A stretch of 24,235 bases of DNA, from assembly GCF_018854015.1 (NCBI RefSeq), contig NZ_JAAXYO010000087.1:1-24235 (forward strand), written 5' to 3'. Under the pieces are notes generated by a model, which had not been told where the DNA came from, ran no database searches, and worked only from the letters and a program-made list of their open reading frames with translations. Positions 7,616 through 14,336 of this stretch are shown one piece after another. This DNA comes from Igneacidithiobacillus copahuensis (GTDB lineage Bacteria; Pseudomonadota; Gammaproteobacteria; Acidithiobacillales; Acidithiobacillaceae). The position numbers and the translations under genes were made by a program. Numbering within the stretch: the stretch's first letter is position 1; each line of letters starts with the position of its first letter.

Positions 7616-8308
7616 TTAGACCGAAAAACATCCGTTATCAGGGTCGAAACCGAGGTCTCTGCCTTTGGCAACATCCCGTTTTGTGCGCAGATGATTCTCG
7701 TATCGCTGAACTTCCCGAACCAGTCGAATCTCACCCTGATAAAACTGATATGGGATGCGATCCGTTCGCCTGATGACTTCGTCGACAAGAATAGGCAATT
7801 CTTCTTTTGAGTGTCTGAAGATGTCACGGAACTGCTTCATATCCACAAATGGACTATCAAACAGGCTGATTTCTGATGTCGACCTTCCATATCCAAGGCC
7901 GTCTCGTACCACCTCGTAATGATCGTAAAGCAATCCGATGAGTTCCCTGTTCGATGGTGGAAAAATCTTTTTACCGTCCTTGTTTCCAGGCTCTGAAGCC
8001 CGTCGCAATTCGCTGGAGTAATGATACACGGCGGAACTTGCGCCTATGTCGCCTCCGGCAAAAGGCGTAAATCCGTTGCGCGATAATGCGTCTGGAACAA
8101 TGATAACATTTTGCATCATATTCTTGAAGAATGTACGACCTTCGTAATCGTGGATGAACCGGTTAGCGAAAACATCAATAACCTTTTCCCCGATGGTATT
8201 TCTTACATTTCTCACGGTATCCCGAACGGTCAGCATGACAAAAATCACATGGTAGTCCATCGAACCGCGATTGAGTTCGGTAAATCCGGTGAAAGCGGGC
8301 TTTCCCAT
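7616..8308 (-). CDS. Unrecognised 230-aa protein
   Basis: Start is well supported by GAAGGAGA six bases upstream. The protein is soluble, mixed alpha/beta, opening with a small strand-rich segment (DYHVIFVMLTVRDTVRN) and containing a notable VIIVPDALSRNGFTPFAGGD stretch (~69-88). The second half is charged and helical. I cannot place it in a family. It is the first gene of a leftward pair with the DUF4326-SLOG gene and lies next to the attachment site, so it belongs to the region left of that junction. Confidence 0.75.
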   Translation of the reverse strand: MGKPAFTGFTELNRGSMDYHVIFVMLTVRDTVRNVRNTIGEKVIDVFANRFIHDYEGRTFFKNMMQNVIIVPDALSRNGFTPFAGGDIGASSAVYHYSSELRRASEPGNKDGKKIFPPSNRELIGLLYDHYEVVRDGLGYGRSTSEISLFDSPFVDMKQFRDIFRHSKEELPILVDEVIRRTDRIPYQFYQGEIRLVREVQRYENHLRTKRDVAKGRDLGFDPDNGCFSV

Positions 8309-8589
8309 GAGAGTCTCCTTCAGTCAGTCTTTCCAGGTGCAATGGTGCCATGACATGGGTGCCGTGGAACACCCGTCATCACCATGGTGCCGCAGCAAAA
8401 TAATGGATACATGATTTGTAGAACCATCACCATCAATCCCTGAAAAGCGTCTAAAAAACTGTCTAATACCAACATTGCGCACCAATCAGATCAATGGGTT
8501 ATATGGCAACTTCTGCCGGTTGATTTTTAGATTAGACACAACAAATATCCAATATTATACAACAAGTTATTGCTATTTCTGCCGCCTAA
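8309..8589. other. AT-rich spacer with GTCTAA repeats next to the att site
   Basis: No gene is seen. The left end carries the leader of the 230-aa gene and an imperfect hairpin (ATGACATGGGTG...CACCCGTCAT, 8350-8378). The right half is distinctly AT-rich compared with its surroundings and holds the repeats listed separately. Confidence 0.5.
8449..8538. repeat. GTCTAA-type repeats, candidate integrase arm sites
   Basis: GTCTAAAAA at 8449-8457 and TGTCTAAT at 8460-8467 lie in direct orientation; ATTAGACA at 8531-8538 is the exact inverse of TGTCTAAT and is preceded by TTTTTAG (8524-8530), the inverse of CTAAAAA. They lie 50-140 bp from the tRNA-derived core. Short repeats flanking the core are typical arm-type sites of tyrosine integrases; the assignment is inference. 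Confidence 0.4.
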
Positions 8590-8635
<46 letters not shown>

Positions 8636-8647
8636 TAAATCAATAAC

Positions 8648-9679
8648 TTACCCGCTATTGTCAGAAGATCGTTTTCTACAATCTGCTCTTTCTTCTACAA
8701 TCTTCCCCAGCGGGGTGATTCGTTCTGTCTCCCTGGCACGGATATAGGCTTCTGTCATGTCGCCGCTTGCATGTCCTGCGAGCGACTGAGCGTAGTCCCG
8801 GCCAGCGGCTCGTTTGGCGTCCGTCAGTGCTTTCGCACGTATGTCATGGAAGTGAGCGTCCTCAACGCCCGATCTGGCGACGATTCGGCGCCAACTGCTG
8901 TTCCAGCCGCTGACACTGTGTGGCTGGCCGTCTCTGGTGCAGAAAACATACAGCGATCCGATCCGTCTCCTCAGTCTTTTTGCCCTTTCCAGAGCATTGG
9001 CTAGGGACGGCGTCATCTCGAAGGACATGCGCTTACCGGTCTTGCCTTGACTGATGACCAGGGCGTCAGGGCGGATGTCTGACAACCTGAGCTTCATGAT
9101 GTCTCCGCGTCGCATGGCCGTCAGGTAGGCGATGTCCATGATACAGCGCCATTGCTCGTCGGCATGTTCCCTGAGGATGCTGAATTCCTCATCCGTTATG
9201 TATCGGTCCCTGGGTTTTTCCTTGTTCCTGCGCACGCCCTTGGCTGGGTTATGGTCACACCATCCCCAGCGGATGGCGAATGAAAAAATGGTTGAGAACA
9301 GTGCCATTTCGCGGTTTGCGGCCACCGGCGAGGGGTGCTGATCCAGGTATGCGGCAACATCCGAGCCACGCACCTCGTTCAACGGCATGTGCCCGAATAC
9401 GCTTCTCAACCTGCCAGATTGCCGGATGTATTCGTGTCGTGTTGATTCTGCCAGCTTTGCCAGCTCGGTCGCGATGTATTTATCGATAGCCTGTCCAACA
9501 GTGGAACCAGATGCGTTGCGGCCCTCCATTTCTGCCCACTTGGCTACTGCCTCCGGGTAGTTGTCGGCGAGCCGGATCCACTTCCTTTTGCCACCAACCA
9601 ATACGACGTAGTAATAGACTGGGCCTTTCTGGTGCATGCGTGGAGGAAGGTGATGATGAGATGATCTATGGCGCCCCAT
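8648..9679 (-). CDS. Tyrosine recombinase (phage-type integrase)
   Basis: The 343-aa enzyme has an N-terminal arm-binding part (1-55), a SAM-like core-binding domain (~60-150) and a C-terminal catalytic domain. The active-site residues are visible: Arg190 in TAMRRGDI, Lys213 or Lys216 in QGKTGKR, His278 and Arg281 in FHDIRAKA, His303 in LAGHASGDMTEAY and nucleophile Tyr312. All are present, so it should be active. It catalyses site-specific integration and excision; the tRNA-Pro 3' half beside its 3' end is its likely target. The gene overlaps the end of the DUF4224 gene by 14 bp. It is the last gene of the long leftward operon, so its expression should depend on the repressor-controlled promoter at 13015-13043. 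Confidence 0.95.
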   Translation of the reverse strand: MGRHRSSHHHLPPRMHQKGPVYYYVVLVGGKRKWIRLADNYPEAVAKWAEMEGRNASGSTVGQAIDKYIATELAKLAESTRHEYIRQSGRLRSVFGHMPLNEVRGSDVAAYLDQHPSPVAANREMALFSTIFSFAIRWGWCDHNPAKGVRRNKEKPRDRYITDEEFSILREHADEQWRCIMDIAYLTAMRRGDIMKLRLSDIRPDALVISQGKTGKRMSFEMTPSLANALERAKRLRRRIGSLYVFCTRDGQPHSVSGWNSSWRRIVARSGVEDAHFHDIRAKALTDAKRAAGRDYAQSLAGHASGDMTEAYIRARETERITPLGKIVEERADCRKRSSDNSG

Positions 9680-9905
9680 GTCTTACCTCATTGTTTTTTA
9701 GGAACTCCAGCTTCGGCCCACTCTTTCTTGGAGTTCCACCGGAGCCGATCAAGTGACGCTCCACCTCTGCCCATAAAACGACCGGCCTGCCTAGCGCCGA
9801 CACCTCATGCCGATAGCCCCTCTCCTGCAGCCATCGGACCTGCCCCGGCTTGGTTTTCAAGCCTGTGAGATTATACAAATCTTCCGGGGTTAGAAAGGTA
9901 GCCAT
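9666..9905 (-). CDS. DUF4224-domain protein, likely excisionase-type partner of the integrase
   Basis: The 79-aa protein begins MATFLTPEDLYNLTGLKTKPGQVRWLQERG, matching the small DUF4224 family (winged-helix-like, MerR/Xis-type) that commonly precedes phage integrases. The segment GRPVVLWAEVERHL is the typical second half. Ribosome binding site GAGGG lies seven bases before the ATG. By position and size it may steer recombination direction, as excisionases do; that role is inferred. It overlaps the integrase start by 14 bp, so the two are translated together. Confidence 0.8.
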   Translation of the reverse strand: MATFLTPEDLYNLTGLKTKPGQVRWLQERGYRHEVSALGRPVVLWAEVERHLIGSGGTPRKSGPKLEFLKNNEVRHGAP

Positions 9906-9935
9906 GTATTGACCCTCGGTTGTTGCATCTCTTGA

Positions 9936-10844
9936 TTACCCAAACGCGGCAATCCCCAGGTCCAGCACAGACTGTTGCGTGGAGCGGTTGTGGTGATATT
10001 CCCGCAACCGGGGGTTGATCCAGAGGCTTTCGGTGCGCTCGTGTTCCAGCCCGCGCCCCTCCTTTTTGCCCGGCCCCACATTCCGGACCGAGTTACAGAA
10101 CCAGGGGAAGTCGTGGCGTTGCCATCCCTGGAGTTCCAGCGCCTCGGCATAGATCGGGTGTGCATACCCTGAAATTGCCACATATCCAGGGCTCTGCTTC
10201 AGCCGCTCCAATAACCGCACATGGTCATCGTCGGTATACTCGAAGGCGTACCCGCCATCTTTTCGGGTGTCCTCCAGGTAGGGCGGGTCGCAGTAGAGAA
10301 TGACATTTTCACTGTCGTAGCGGTCGATGACCTTCAGGGCGTCCTCGTTCTCGATCACCACATGCCGCAGGCGGTCCCGGATGCGGACCAGTTCATCATC
10401 GACCTTGTTCATCATGGACCGGGCGCGGTTGTCCAGGTACCTGGCCACGGCGAAGCCCACGGGGGCGCGGTCATCGTCCCGCTGGGCCATGGCCATGAAC
10501 GATGCCCGCGCCAAAAAGAAGGTCCGGGCCGCCCGTTCCAGATCAGAATCACACTGGTACCTGGGATCCGACCAGACTTCATAGAGGGCGCGGGCATATG
10601 GCGTGTTTTGCAGATATTCCCGCAAGGCATCACCCTGGTCCCGCAGGGTGCGGAAAAAGTGCATCACATCGCCATTCCGGTCGCTGATTACCTCTATGCC
10701 CACAGGCCGTCGGGCAAAAAGCAGACTTGCACCACCGCAGAAAGGTTCGACATAGGTCAGAAACCGGTCCGGTTGAGGGAGCAAGGGCATCAGCTTTTCT
10801 GTCATGCGCCCTTTGCCCCCCAGGTAGGGGAGTGGGCTTTTCAT
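9936..10844 (-). CDS. dam: DNA adenine N6-methyltransferase, D12/Dam class
   Basis: The 302-aa protein has PYLGGKGRM at 6-14 (substrate/AdoMet pocket), VEPFCGGASLLF at 32-43 (motif I, AdoMet binding) and DPPYL at 186-190 (motif IV, catalytic). The order places it in the alpha-type D12 class with Dam and DpnM. It methylates adenine in a short target, classically GATC, though specificity is not readable here. No cognate endonuclease lies nearby, so it is probably a solitary methylase that protects the element or tunes its regulation. Its ATG overlaps the stop of the 64-aa gene (ATGA). A generic Dam label is safer than a claim of orthology to the host enzyme. Confidence 0.9.
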   Translation of the reverse strand: MKSPLPYLGGKGRMTEKLMPLLPQPDRFLTYVEPFCGGASLLFARRPVGIEVISDRNGDVMHFFRTLRDQGDALREYLQNTPYARALYEVWSDPRYQCDSDLERAARTFFLARASFMAMAQRDDDRAPVGFAVARYLDNRARSMMNKVDDELVRIRDRLRHVVIENEDALKVIDRYDSENVILYCDPPYLEDTRKDGGYAFEYTDDDHVRLLERLKQSPGYVAISGYAHPIYAEALELQGWQRHDFPWFCNSVRNVGPGKKEGRGLEHERTESLWINPRLREYHHNRSTQQSVLDLGIAAFG

Positions 10845-11035
10845 GACTTAAAGGCCTTGTCGATGGCGATGATATAGGCGATCACCTCGACGATATCGGC
10901 GATTTGTTCTGTGGTGACGACCATGGCGTCATCCTGCACCGGCTCGGCACGGTAGCGGCCGTCGGCCTCGAAGGTGAGGAGCAGCTTCATACCGGGCAAA
11001 TCCCACAGACCGGCTGCCTCCGCTTGACGTTTCAT
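10841..11035 (-). CDS. Unrecognised 64-aa protein
   Basis: The protein starts MKRQAEAAGLWDLPGMKLLLTFEADGRYRAEPV and ends in a hydrophobic helix (IADIVEVIAYIIAID). The start at 11035 is chosen for GGAAG 8-9 bases upstream and because the ATG overlaps the stop of the AlpA-like gene (ATGA); a longer frame to 11203 runs across that gene. It overlaps the methylase start by four bases. The family is unknown. A role as a small accessory of the methylase or the switch is possible only by position. Confidence 0.7.
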   Translation of the reverse strand: MKRQAEAAGLWDLPGMKLLLTFEADGRYRAEPVQDDAMVVTTEQIADIVEVIAYIIAIDKAFKS

Positions 11036-11265
11036 AACACAATCTTCCTTTTCCGCCCTGGTCGTCGGTGGAATTGCTCGCCTGGCACAACGGCTTTTGG
11101 GAGCGATTCCAGCCAGGCCTGGACATCGCTTTCCCGCCAGCGACGGCCTTTGGCGCCCGGCAGGAGGACAGCCTGTGGCAAGGTTCTGGGGTCGCGCTTC
11201 CACACCGTCTTGGGAGATATCCCCAACACTGCTGCAAGCTCACTGGCATTCAACAGTCGGTCCAT
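11032..11265 (-). CDS. AlpA/MerR-like small helix-turn-helix protein
   Basis: The 77-aa protein carries an HTH_17-type winged helix: MDRLLNASELAAVLGISPKTVWKRDPRTLPQ followed by GRRWRESDVQAWLESL (residues ~50-65), the wing and last helix. Such proteins act as excisionases or as AlpA-type activators of integrase genes in satellites and prophages. The tail is basic (RRPGRKRKIVL), consistent with DNA binding. The start at 11265 has AGGAGG six bases upstream. It lies ten bases after the 484-aa gene and overlaps the 64-aa gene by four bases. Together with DUF4224 the operon has two excisionase-like proteins. Confidence 0.8.
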   Translation of the reverse strand: MDRLLNASELAAVLGISPKTVWKRDPRTLPQAVLLPGAKGRRWRESDVQAWLESLPKAVVPGEQFHRRPGRKRKIVL

Positions 11266-11275
11266 GTCGTGCCTC

Positions 11276-12730
11276 CTACATTGCCCTGGCCGACTGCCAG
11301 ACAGTAGATGAACGAATACCGGGCGGGATGGCAGTAGCAGGAACCATCCTTTTCTTCCTGGGGACGTTCTTTCGCGCGCGGAGTCTCTGAAGCAGCGAAA
11401 CGATTTGCGTCCCCGGGGGTCCCATTTCCGCAGTCGTGGGTGTTTCCTCCAACAAAGGAGGCGCTCCGGATGGCTCGACCGGCGGGGCATCCACCGTGAT
11501 ATAGCGGGGTTTCGCGGGGGGAACCCTGCCATTGCGGAGGTCAGAGGGATCGATCAGGAATGCCAGATCGTTATCGGTCCCTGCCGGCTGGGTATCTTTA
11601 GCTTGAGTACCAGATTCGGCAGTGACATCCAGCGCTTCAAGATCCTTAATGGTCTCGACGGCCAGGGGCTGGATCGCTCCCGACTCCGGAATGTCAGGAC
11701 ACGGGAGCCCGGTGACCGTTTGGGATACCTGCTGCAGGTACGGCACGGCCAGGAGGGTCCAATGCTCCTGCCAGGACACCGAAAGTTGTTGCGATGTCAG
11801 GGACGGGGTGCGCATTTGTGGCACAATCCGGACACTATCCAGGACTTCTTCGATCAGCTTCAGGGTCTGTTCGTGACGTTCTGGAATTGCCGTACGTATG
11901 CCGCGTAGCATCTCCAGGGCCACCAGACAGCCTGTTTTCGTGCGGGCAATCAGTCTCTTGACAATGTCCATGACACGCGCGCCCGTCGCCGACTTCAGTT
12001 GCTCCAGGATGGCTGGTACGCGCATGGCCAGCGTCGCAGGAGACATCCCGCTATGCTGGATCTGTTGAAGCAGGTAATCTATCCACTCCCGGAGTGTCGC
12101 GGGCAGGTGATCTTCGATTTCGTTGAGGCTTTGTCCGACTTCGTCATCGTCGTCGGTTGCAAAGCCTGACCACTCTGCTGCGTATAGGGATTCCACGGCG
12201 TCCGGATCCAGGGTATCGAACACATCCCGGTAGTCATCTGCTGCTGCTGACTCCCGTTTCATACGCGCGTATTCGTCGCCGAAGGTGGCAACAGTCATCA
12301 GGTCCTGGCTGGCGTAACCGGTGCCGGTCATTTTTCTGGCAAAGGACAAAAAGTCCCGATGTTTGCGGAGGTAGGCATACGCAATGTTTTTCAGGAAGTC
12401 CGCAAAGGTCTTTGGCCGGCCTCCCTTTCCGACGGCGGTTTCATCGTATTGCCGGGCGCCAAAATCCACCAGTCCTGCGGCGCAGTCGGCGATCAGTTCG
12501 GAGTCGCGCAGCCCGGCCTTTTGCGCTATCTGGGCCGCCGTGGCATAGGCCGCCTGATATGCAACCCAGTAGGCCGTGCCCAGCTCTGCCTCTTCTCTCC
12601 TGGAGCGTGCCTTCTGGCGGTACAGGGTGCAGAAACGAATACCGCTTTTGTATTCCATATCGCGGTCTTCGTCCCGGCTATACCATTCTTCTGGGCGGAT
12701 GTCTTCCAGAACTGCGGATTGCGGTGTCAT
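11276..12730 (-). CDS. Unrecognised 484-aa element protein, possibly sigma-factor-like N-terminal half
   Basis: Start is supported by GGGAGG five bases upstream and a four-base overlap with the YdaS-like gene. I do not recognise a family. Residues 76-130 (SELIADCAAGLVDFGARQYD… TFADFLKNIAYAYLRKHRDF) follow the pattern of sigma-70 region 2: a D/E-L-I opening, a G-L helix, a Y-D turn, then F-x-x-F-x-x-x-I-A and a basic L-R-K-H-R. Residues 200-262 (EIEDHLPATLREWIDYLLQQ… and a following helical pair) could correspond to region 4. The acidic DDDDE linker sits between. The C-terminal third (~355-484) is proline-, threonine- and serine-rich and probably disordered, ending basic. The sigma reading is visual resemblance only. 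It is the largest gene of the operon, in the place where replication or late-activation proteins usually lie. Confidence 0.75.
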   Translation of the reverse strand: MTPQSAVLEDIRPEEWYSRDEDRDMEYKSGIRFCTLYRQKARSRREEAELGTAYWVAYQAAYATAAQIAQKAGLRDSELIADCAAGLVDFGARQYDETAVGKGGRPKTFADFLKNIAYAYLRKHRDFLSFARKMTGTGYASQDLMTVATFGDEYARMKRESAAADDYRDVFDTLDPDAVESLYAAEWSGFATDDDDEVGQSLNEIEDHLPATLREWIDYLLQQIQHSGMSPATLAMRVPAILEQLKSATGARVMDIVKRLIARTKTGCLVALEMLRGIRTAIPERHEQTLKLIEEVLDSVRIVPQMRTPSLTSQQLSVSWQEHWTLLAVPYLQQVSQTVTGLPCPDIPESGAIQPLAVETIKDLEALDVTAESGTQAKDTQPAGTDNDLAFLIDPSDLRNGRVPPAKPRYITVDAPPVEPSGAPPLLEETPTTAEMGPPGTQIVSLLQRLRARKNVPRKKRMVPATAIPPGIRSSTVWQSARAM

Positions 12731-13008
12731 GCTGGCCTCCCTGGTGAGGGTGGTTGGGTTGATGTTGGAAGAGAAGGTGGGTTCTTGGCGGACTCGGACG
12801 GAGAGGCGTCCCCGAAGATATCTGGGCGTAGCTCCTCCCGGCGAACAGCACCGAGGGTGGCGCGCTCGATGGCGATGGCAAGTTTTGGTCCAATACCGCC
12901 CGTGGACATCACTTTTCTGATGTACCCCTCAGTGGTGCCGATTTGACGCAAAAATGCTTCCCGGCATGGTTGAGGTAGGGCGTTGAAGTAAGATCGAAGG
13001 TTGTCCAT
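12727..13008 (-). CDS. YdaS/Cro-like helix-turn-helix protein
   Basis: The 93-aa protein matches the YdaS/Cro-type HTH: LRSYFNALPQPCREAFLRQIGTTEGYIRKVMSTGGIGPKLAIAIERATLGAVRREELRPDIF, with the helix pair at ~23-50. The tail is Ser/Pro-rich. In prophages such proteins stand opposite the CI repressor and act as Cro, which is its position here. There is no Shine-Dalgarno; the predicted transcript start falls on the A of the ATG (see the promoter), so it may be leaderless. It opens the seven-gene leftward operon and overlaps the next gene by four bases. Confidence 0.8.
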   Translation of the reverse strand: MDNLRSYFNALPQPCREAFLRQIGTTEGYIRKVMSTGGIGPKLAIAIERATLGAVRREELRPDIFGDASPSESAKNPPSLPTSTQPPSPGRPA

Positions 13009-13014
13009 ACATAG

Positions 13015-13043
13015 AGATTACCGCAACGGTAATGCCCAGTCAA
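13015..13043 (-). promoter_or_regulatory. Leftward early promoter with repressor operator in its spacer
   Basis: Minus strand: TTGACT (13043-13038, five of six consensus), 17-bp spacer, TAATCT (13020-13015). The base seven downstream of the -10 end is 13008, the A of the YdaS-like ATG. The palindrome at 13017-13033 covers the -10 and most of the spacer, so bound repressor would block polymerase. Confidence 0.65.
13017..13033. promoter_or_regulatory. Operator 1: ATTACCG-CAA-CGGTAAT
   Basis: Perfect 7-3-7 palindrome, also describable as ATTACC-N5-GGTAAT. Two more 17-bp copies stand at 14027-14043 and 14052-14068. Isolated half sites ATTACC (13049-13054) and TTTACC (13065-13070) follow in the same intergenic region, next to a TGTGCGCACA palindrome at 13054-13063. 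It overlaps the first possible start codon of the repressor frame, which argues for the later start. Confidence 0.75.
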
Positions 13044-13088
13044 CATAGATTACCTGTGCGCACATTTACCTATGATGTACCTACCCTT

Positions 13089-13101
13089 GATACTATTCAG
13101 A
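13089..13101 (+). promoter_or_regulatory. Candidate leaderless promoter of the repressor gene
   Basis: GATACT (13089-13094) matches four -10 positions and would set the start at 13101, the A of the preferred ATG; TTACCT at 13066-13071 is a poor -35 with a 17-bp spacer and overlaps a half operator. A weak, self-activated promoter giving leaderless mRNA is known for lambda cI (PRM). No Shine-Dalgarno precedes the ATG. Confidence 0.35.
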
Positions 13102-13922
13102 TGAAGAGCGTGGAAGACACTAGAGCTGAAAATCTTGAGCTACTGATTAGAAATGTGGCTGGTGGGGTAGCCAGAAAGTTCGCTGAAATGGTCAACAAGG
13201 ACCCAAGTCTTCTCAGCAGATGGCGCATACATAACAAAAACAGGAAGATGATTAGCTCGAGCACCGCACGAGAGATTGAAGATGCGCTGATGAAGCTTTC
13301 CATTTCAGAATTTAAGGTTGAATCATTCTGGATGGATTATGACCATTCTTACAATGAGTTATCCGTCAAAAGCGTTCTCCCACATGGTATCAAGGGAAAC
13401 ATCTCTGAAGTCCGGGATGTGCGCGCATGGTATCCAGACGAGGAGCCACTCCCCGATGGGTATGTCACCATCGAGGCGGTTTCACTGGAAGTGGGTGCTG
13501 GCAGTCGCCTTGTCGTTACGGAACACCCTGAGCATCGGCTACGGGTCTACGATGCGGACTTTTTCATCCGGCGTCGGTGCAATCCAAATCAATGCAAGGC
13601 ATACCGCGTGGCAGGGGACAGTATGCGCCCGTTCATTTTCGACAAGGATTGGGTGGTGGTAGACACCAGCAATCGCACCCCTCCCGGCCCAGGCGTCACG
13701 GACGAGCGTCTTTGCACATACATACTGCGCATTGGCGAGGAGATCATGGTGAAGATGCTGCACCGCCTGCCCGATGGATCACTGCGCGTCAGCTCGGTGA
13801 ACCCTGAACCAAAGTATGCTCCGTTCATCGTGCCAGCGCAGAACATGGACACCGTGGAGATATGGGGTGCTTATCTAGAGCGCAGCGGAGGTAGGCCCAT
13901 AAAACAAACCAGCCTCGCTTGA
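13101..13922 (+). CDS. CI/LexA-like phage repressor with S24 peptidase domain
   Basis: The 273-aa protein has an N-terminal DNA-binding part (1-70; VARKFAEMVNKDPSLLSRWRIHNKNRKMIS reads as an HTH) and a C-terminal S24 domain with catalytic Ser174 in AYRVAGDSMRPFI and Lys218 in EEIMVKMLHR. These proteins dimerise on palindromic operators and self-cleave when RecA is activated, so the element is probably DNA-damage inducible. The cleavage site before the S24 domain is not obvious (candidate Ala-Gly at 133-134, in VGAGS). The frame opens at 13032, but that ATG lies within operator 1; 13101 is preferred. It is divergent from the YdaS-like operon and followed by a strong terminator. Confidence 0.88.
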   Translation: MKSVEDTRAENLELLIRNVAGGVARKFAEMVNKDPSLLSRWRIHNKNRKMISSSTAREIEDALMKLSISEFKVESFWMDYDHSYNELSVKSVLPHGIKGNISEVRDVRAWYPDEEPLPDGYVTIEAVSLEVGAGSRLVVTEHPEHRLRVYDADFFIRRRCNPNQCKAYRVAGDSMRPFIFDKDWVVVDTSNRTPPGPGVTDERLCTYILRIGEEIMVKMLHRLPDGSLRVSSVNPEPKYAPFIVPAQNMDTVEIWGAYLERSGGRPIKQTSLA

Positions 13923-13944
13923 ACACTTACTTGACTCTATACCA

Positions 13945-13968
13945 CCCGGCTACAGGCCGGGTTTTTTT
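13945..13968 (+). terminator. Rho-independent terminator of the repressor gene
   Basis: CCCGGC-TACAG-GCCGGG stem-loop followed by seven T, starting 22 bp after the repressor stop. Confidence 0.92.
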
Positions 13969-14026
13969 GTGATGTGGAGCATCTGTATAAACAGGCTTTG
14001 AAAGGTAATCAGCCGATGCTCTAGTG

Positions 14027-14070
14027 ATTACCCGCAGGGTATTGATCGACGATTACCCTAATGGTAAACT
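14027..14070 (+). promoter_or_regulatory. Rightward early promoter with operators 2 and 3
   Basis: Operator 2 (14027-14043, ATTACCCGCAGGGTATT) and operator 3 (14052-14068, ATTACCCTAATGGTAAA) share the ATTACC-N5-GGTAWW layout of operator 1, with centres 25 bp apart. TTGATC (14042-14047), a 17-bp spacer and TAAACT (14065-14070) form a promoter whose spacer is operator 3, the same arrangement as on the left. The predicted start is near 14077, giving a ~43-base leader to the first gene. Confidence 0.65.
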
Positions 14071-14119
14071 GTCATCCATTGAAGCCCGCCACCCCGGCGC
14101 GGCATCCTTGGGGGACCAC

Positions 14120-14335
14120 ATGGCACTCTCTTTGGCAATATCCCAACGTACCCAGACCACGCAACAAAGCTATACCACGCTCGCCGTCCAATACCGCGAC
14201 GGGCTCCACCTGAATTACCTCTTCGACCGCTCCACCAGGGTCACTGATCTCATGGCCGCCATCAGCCGCGCCGGACGTGTGCGGAAGGTCGTTCTCTGGG
14301 ATGAATGCCCGGCGAGCATACCCGGAAGGGGATGA
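14120..14335 (+). CDS. Unrecognised 71-aa protein of the rightward operon
   Basis: The protein starts MALSLAISQRTQTTQQSYTTLAVQYRDGLHLNYLFDRSTRVTDLMAAISRAG and ends KVVLWDECPASIPGRG. The start at 14120 is chosen because it follows GGGGGA and lies downstream of the predicted transcript start; the frame is open back to 14024, across the operators. It has the size and place of small early regulators but no motif I can name. The next gene starts one base after its stop, so the two are coupled. Confidence 0.65.
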   Translation: MALSLAISQRTQTTQQSYTTLAVQYRDGLHLNYLFDRSTRVTDLMAAISRAGRVRKVVLWDECPASIPGRG

Positions 14336-14336
14336 T

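Noticed and set aside
10221..10877. 218-aa plus-strand frame opposite the Dam gene
   Set aside because: Antisense shadow of a gene with clear YLGGKG and DPPY motifs; no ribosome binding site or family resemblance.
12157..12747. 196-aa plus-strand frame opposite the 484-aa gene
   Set aside because: Arg/Ser/Pro-rich antisense frame, and the leftward gene has better start signals and operon overlaps.
13032..13100. Upstream 23 codons of the repressor frame as its true N-terminus
   Set aside because: The ATG at 13032 lies inside operator 1 and lacks a ribosome binding site; the segment crosses the half operators and the left promoter's -35.
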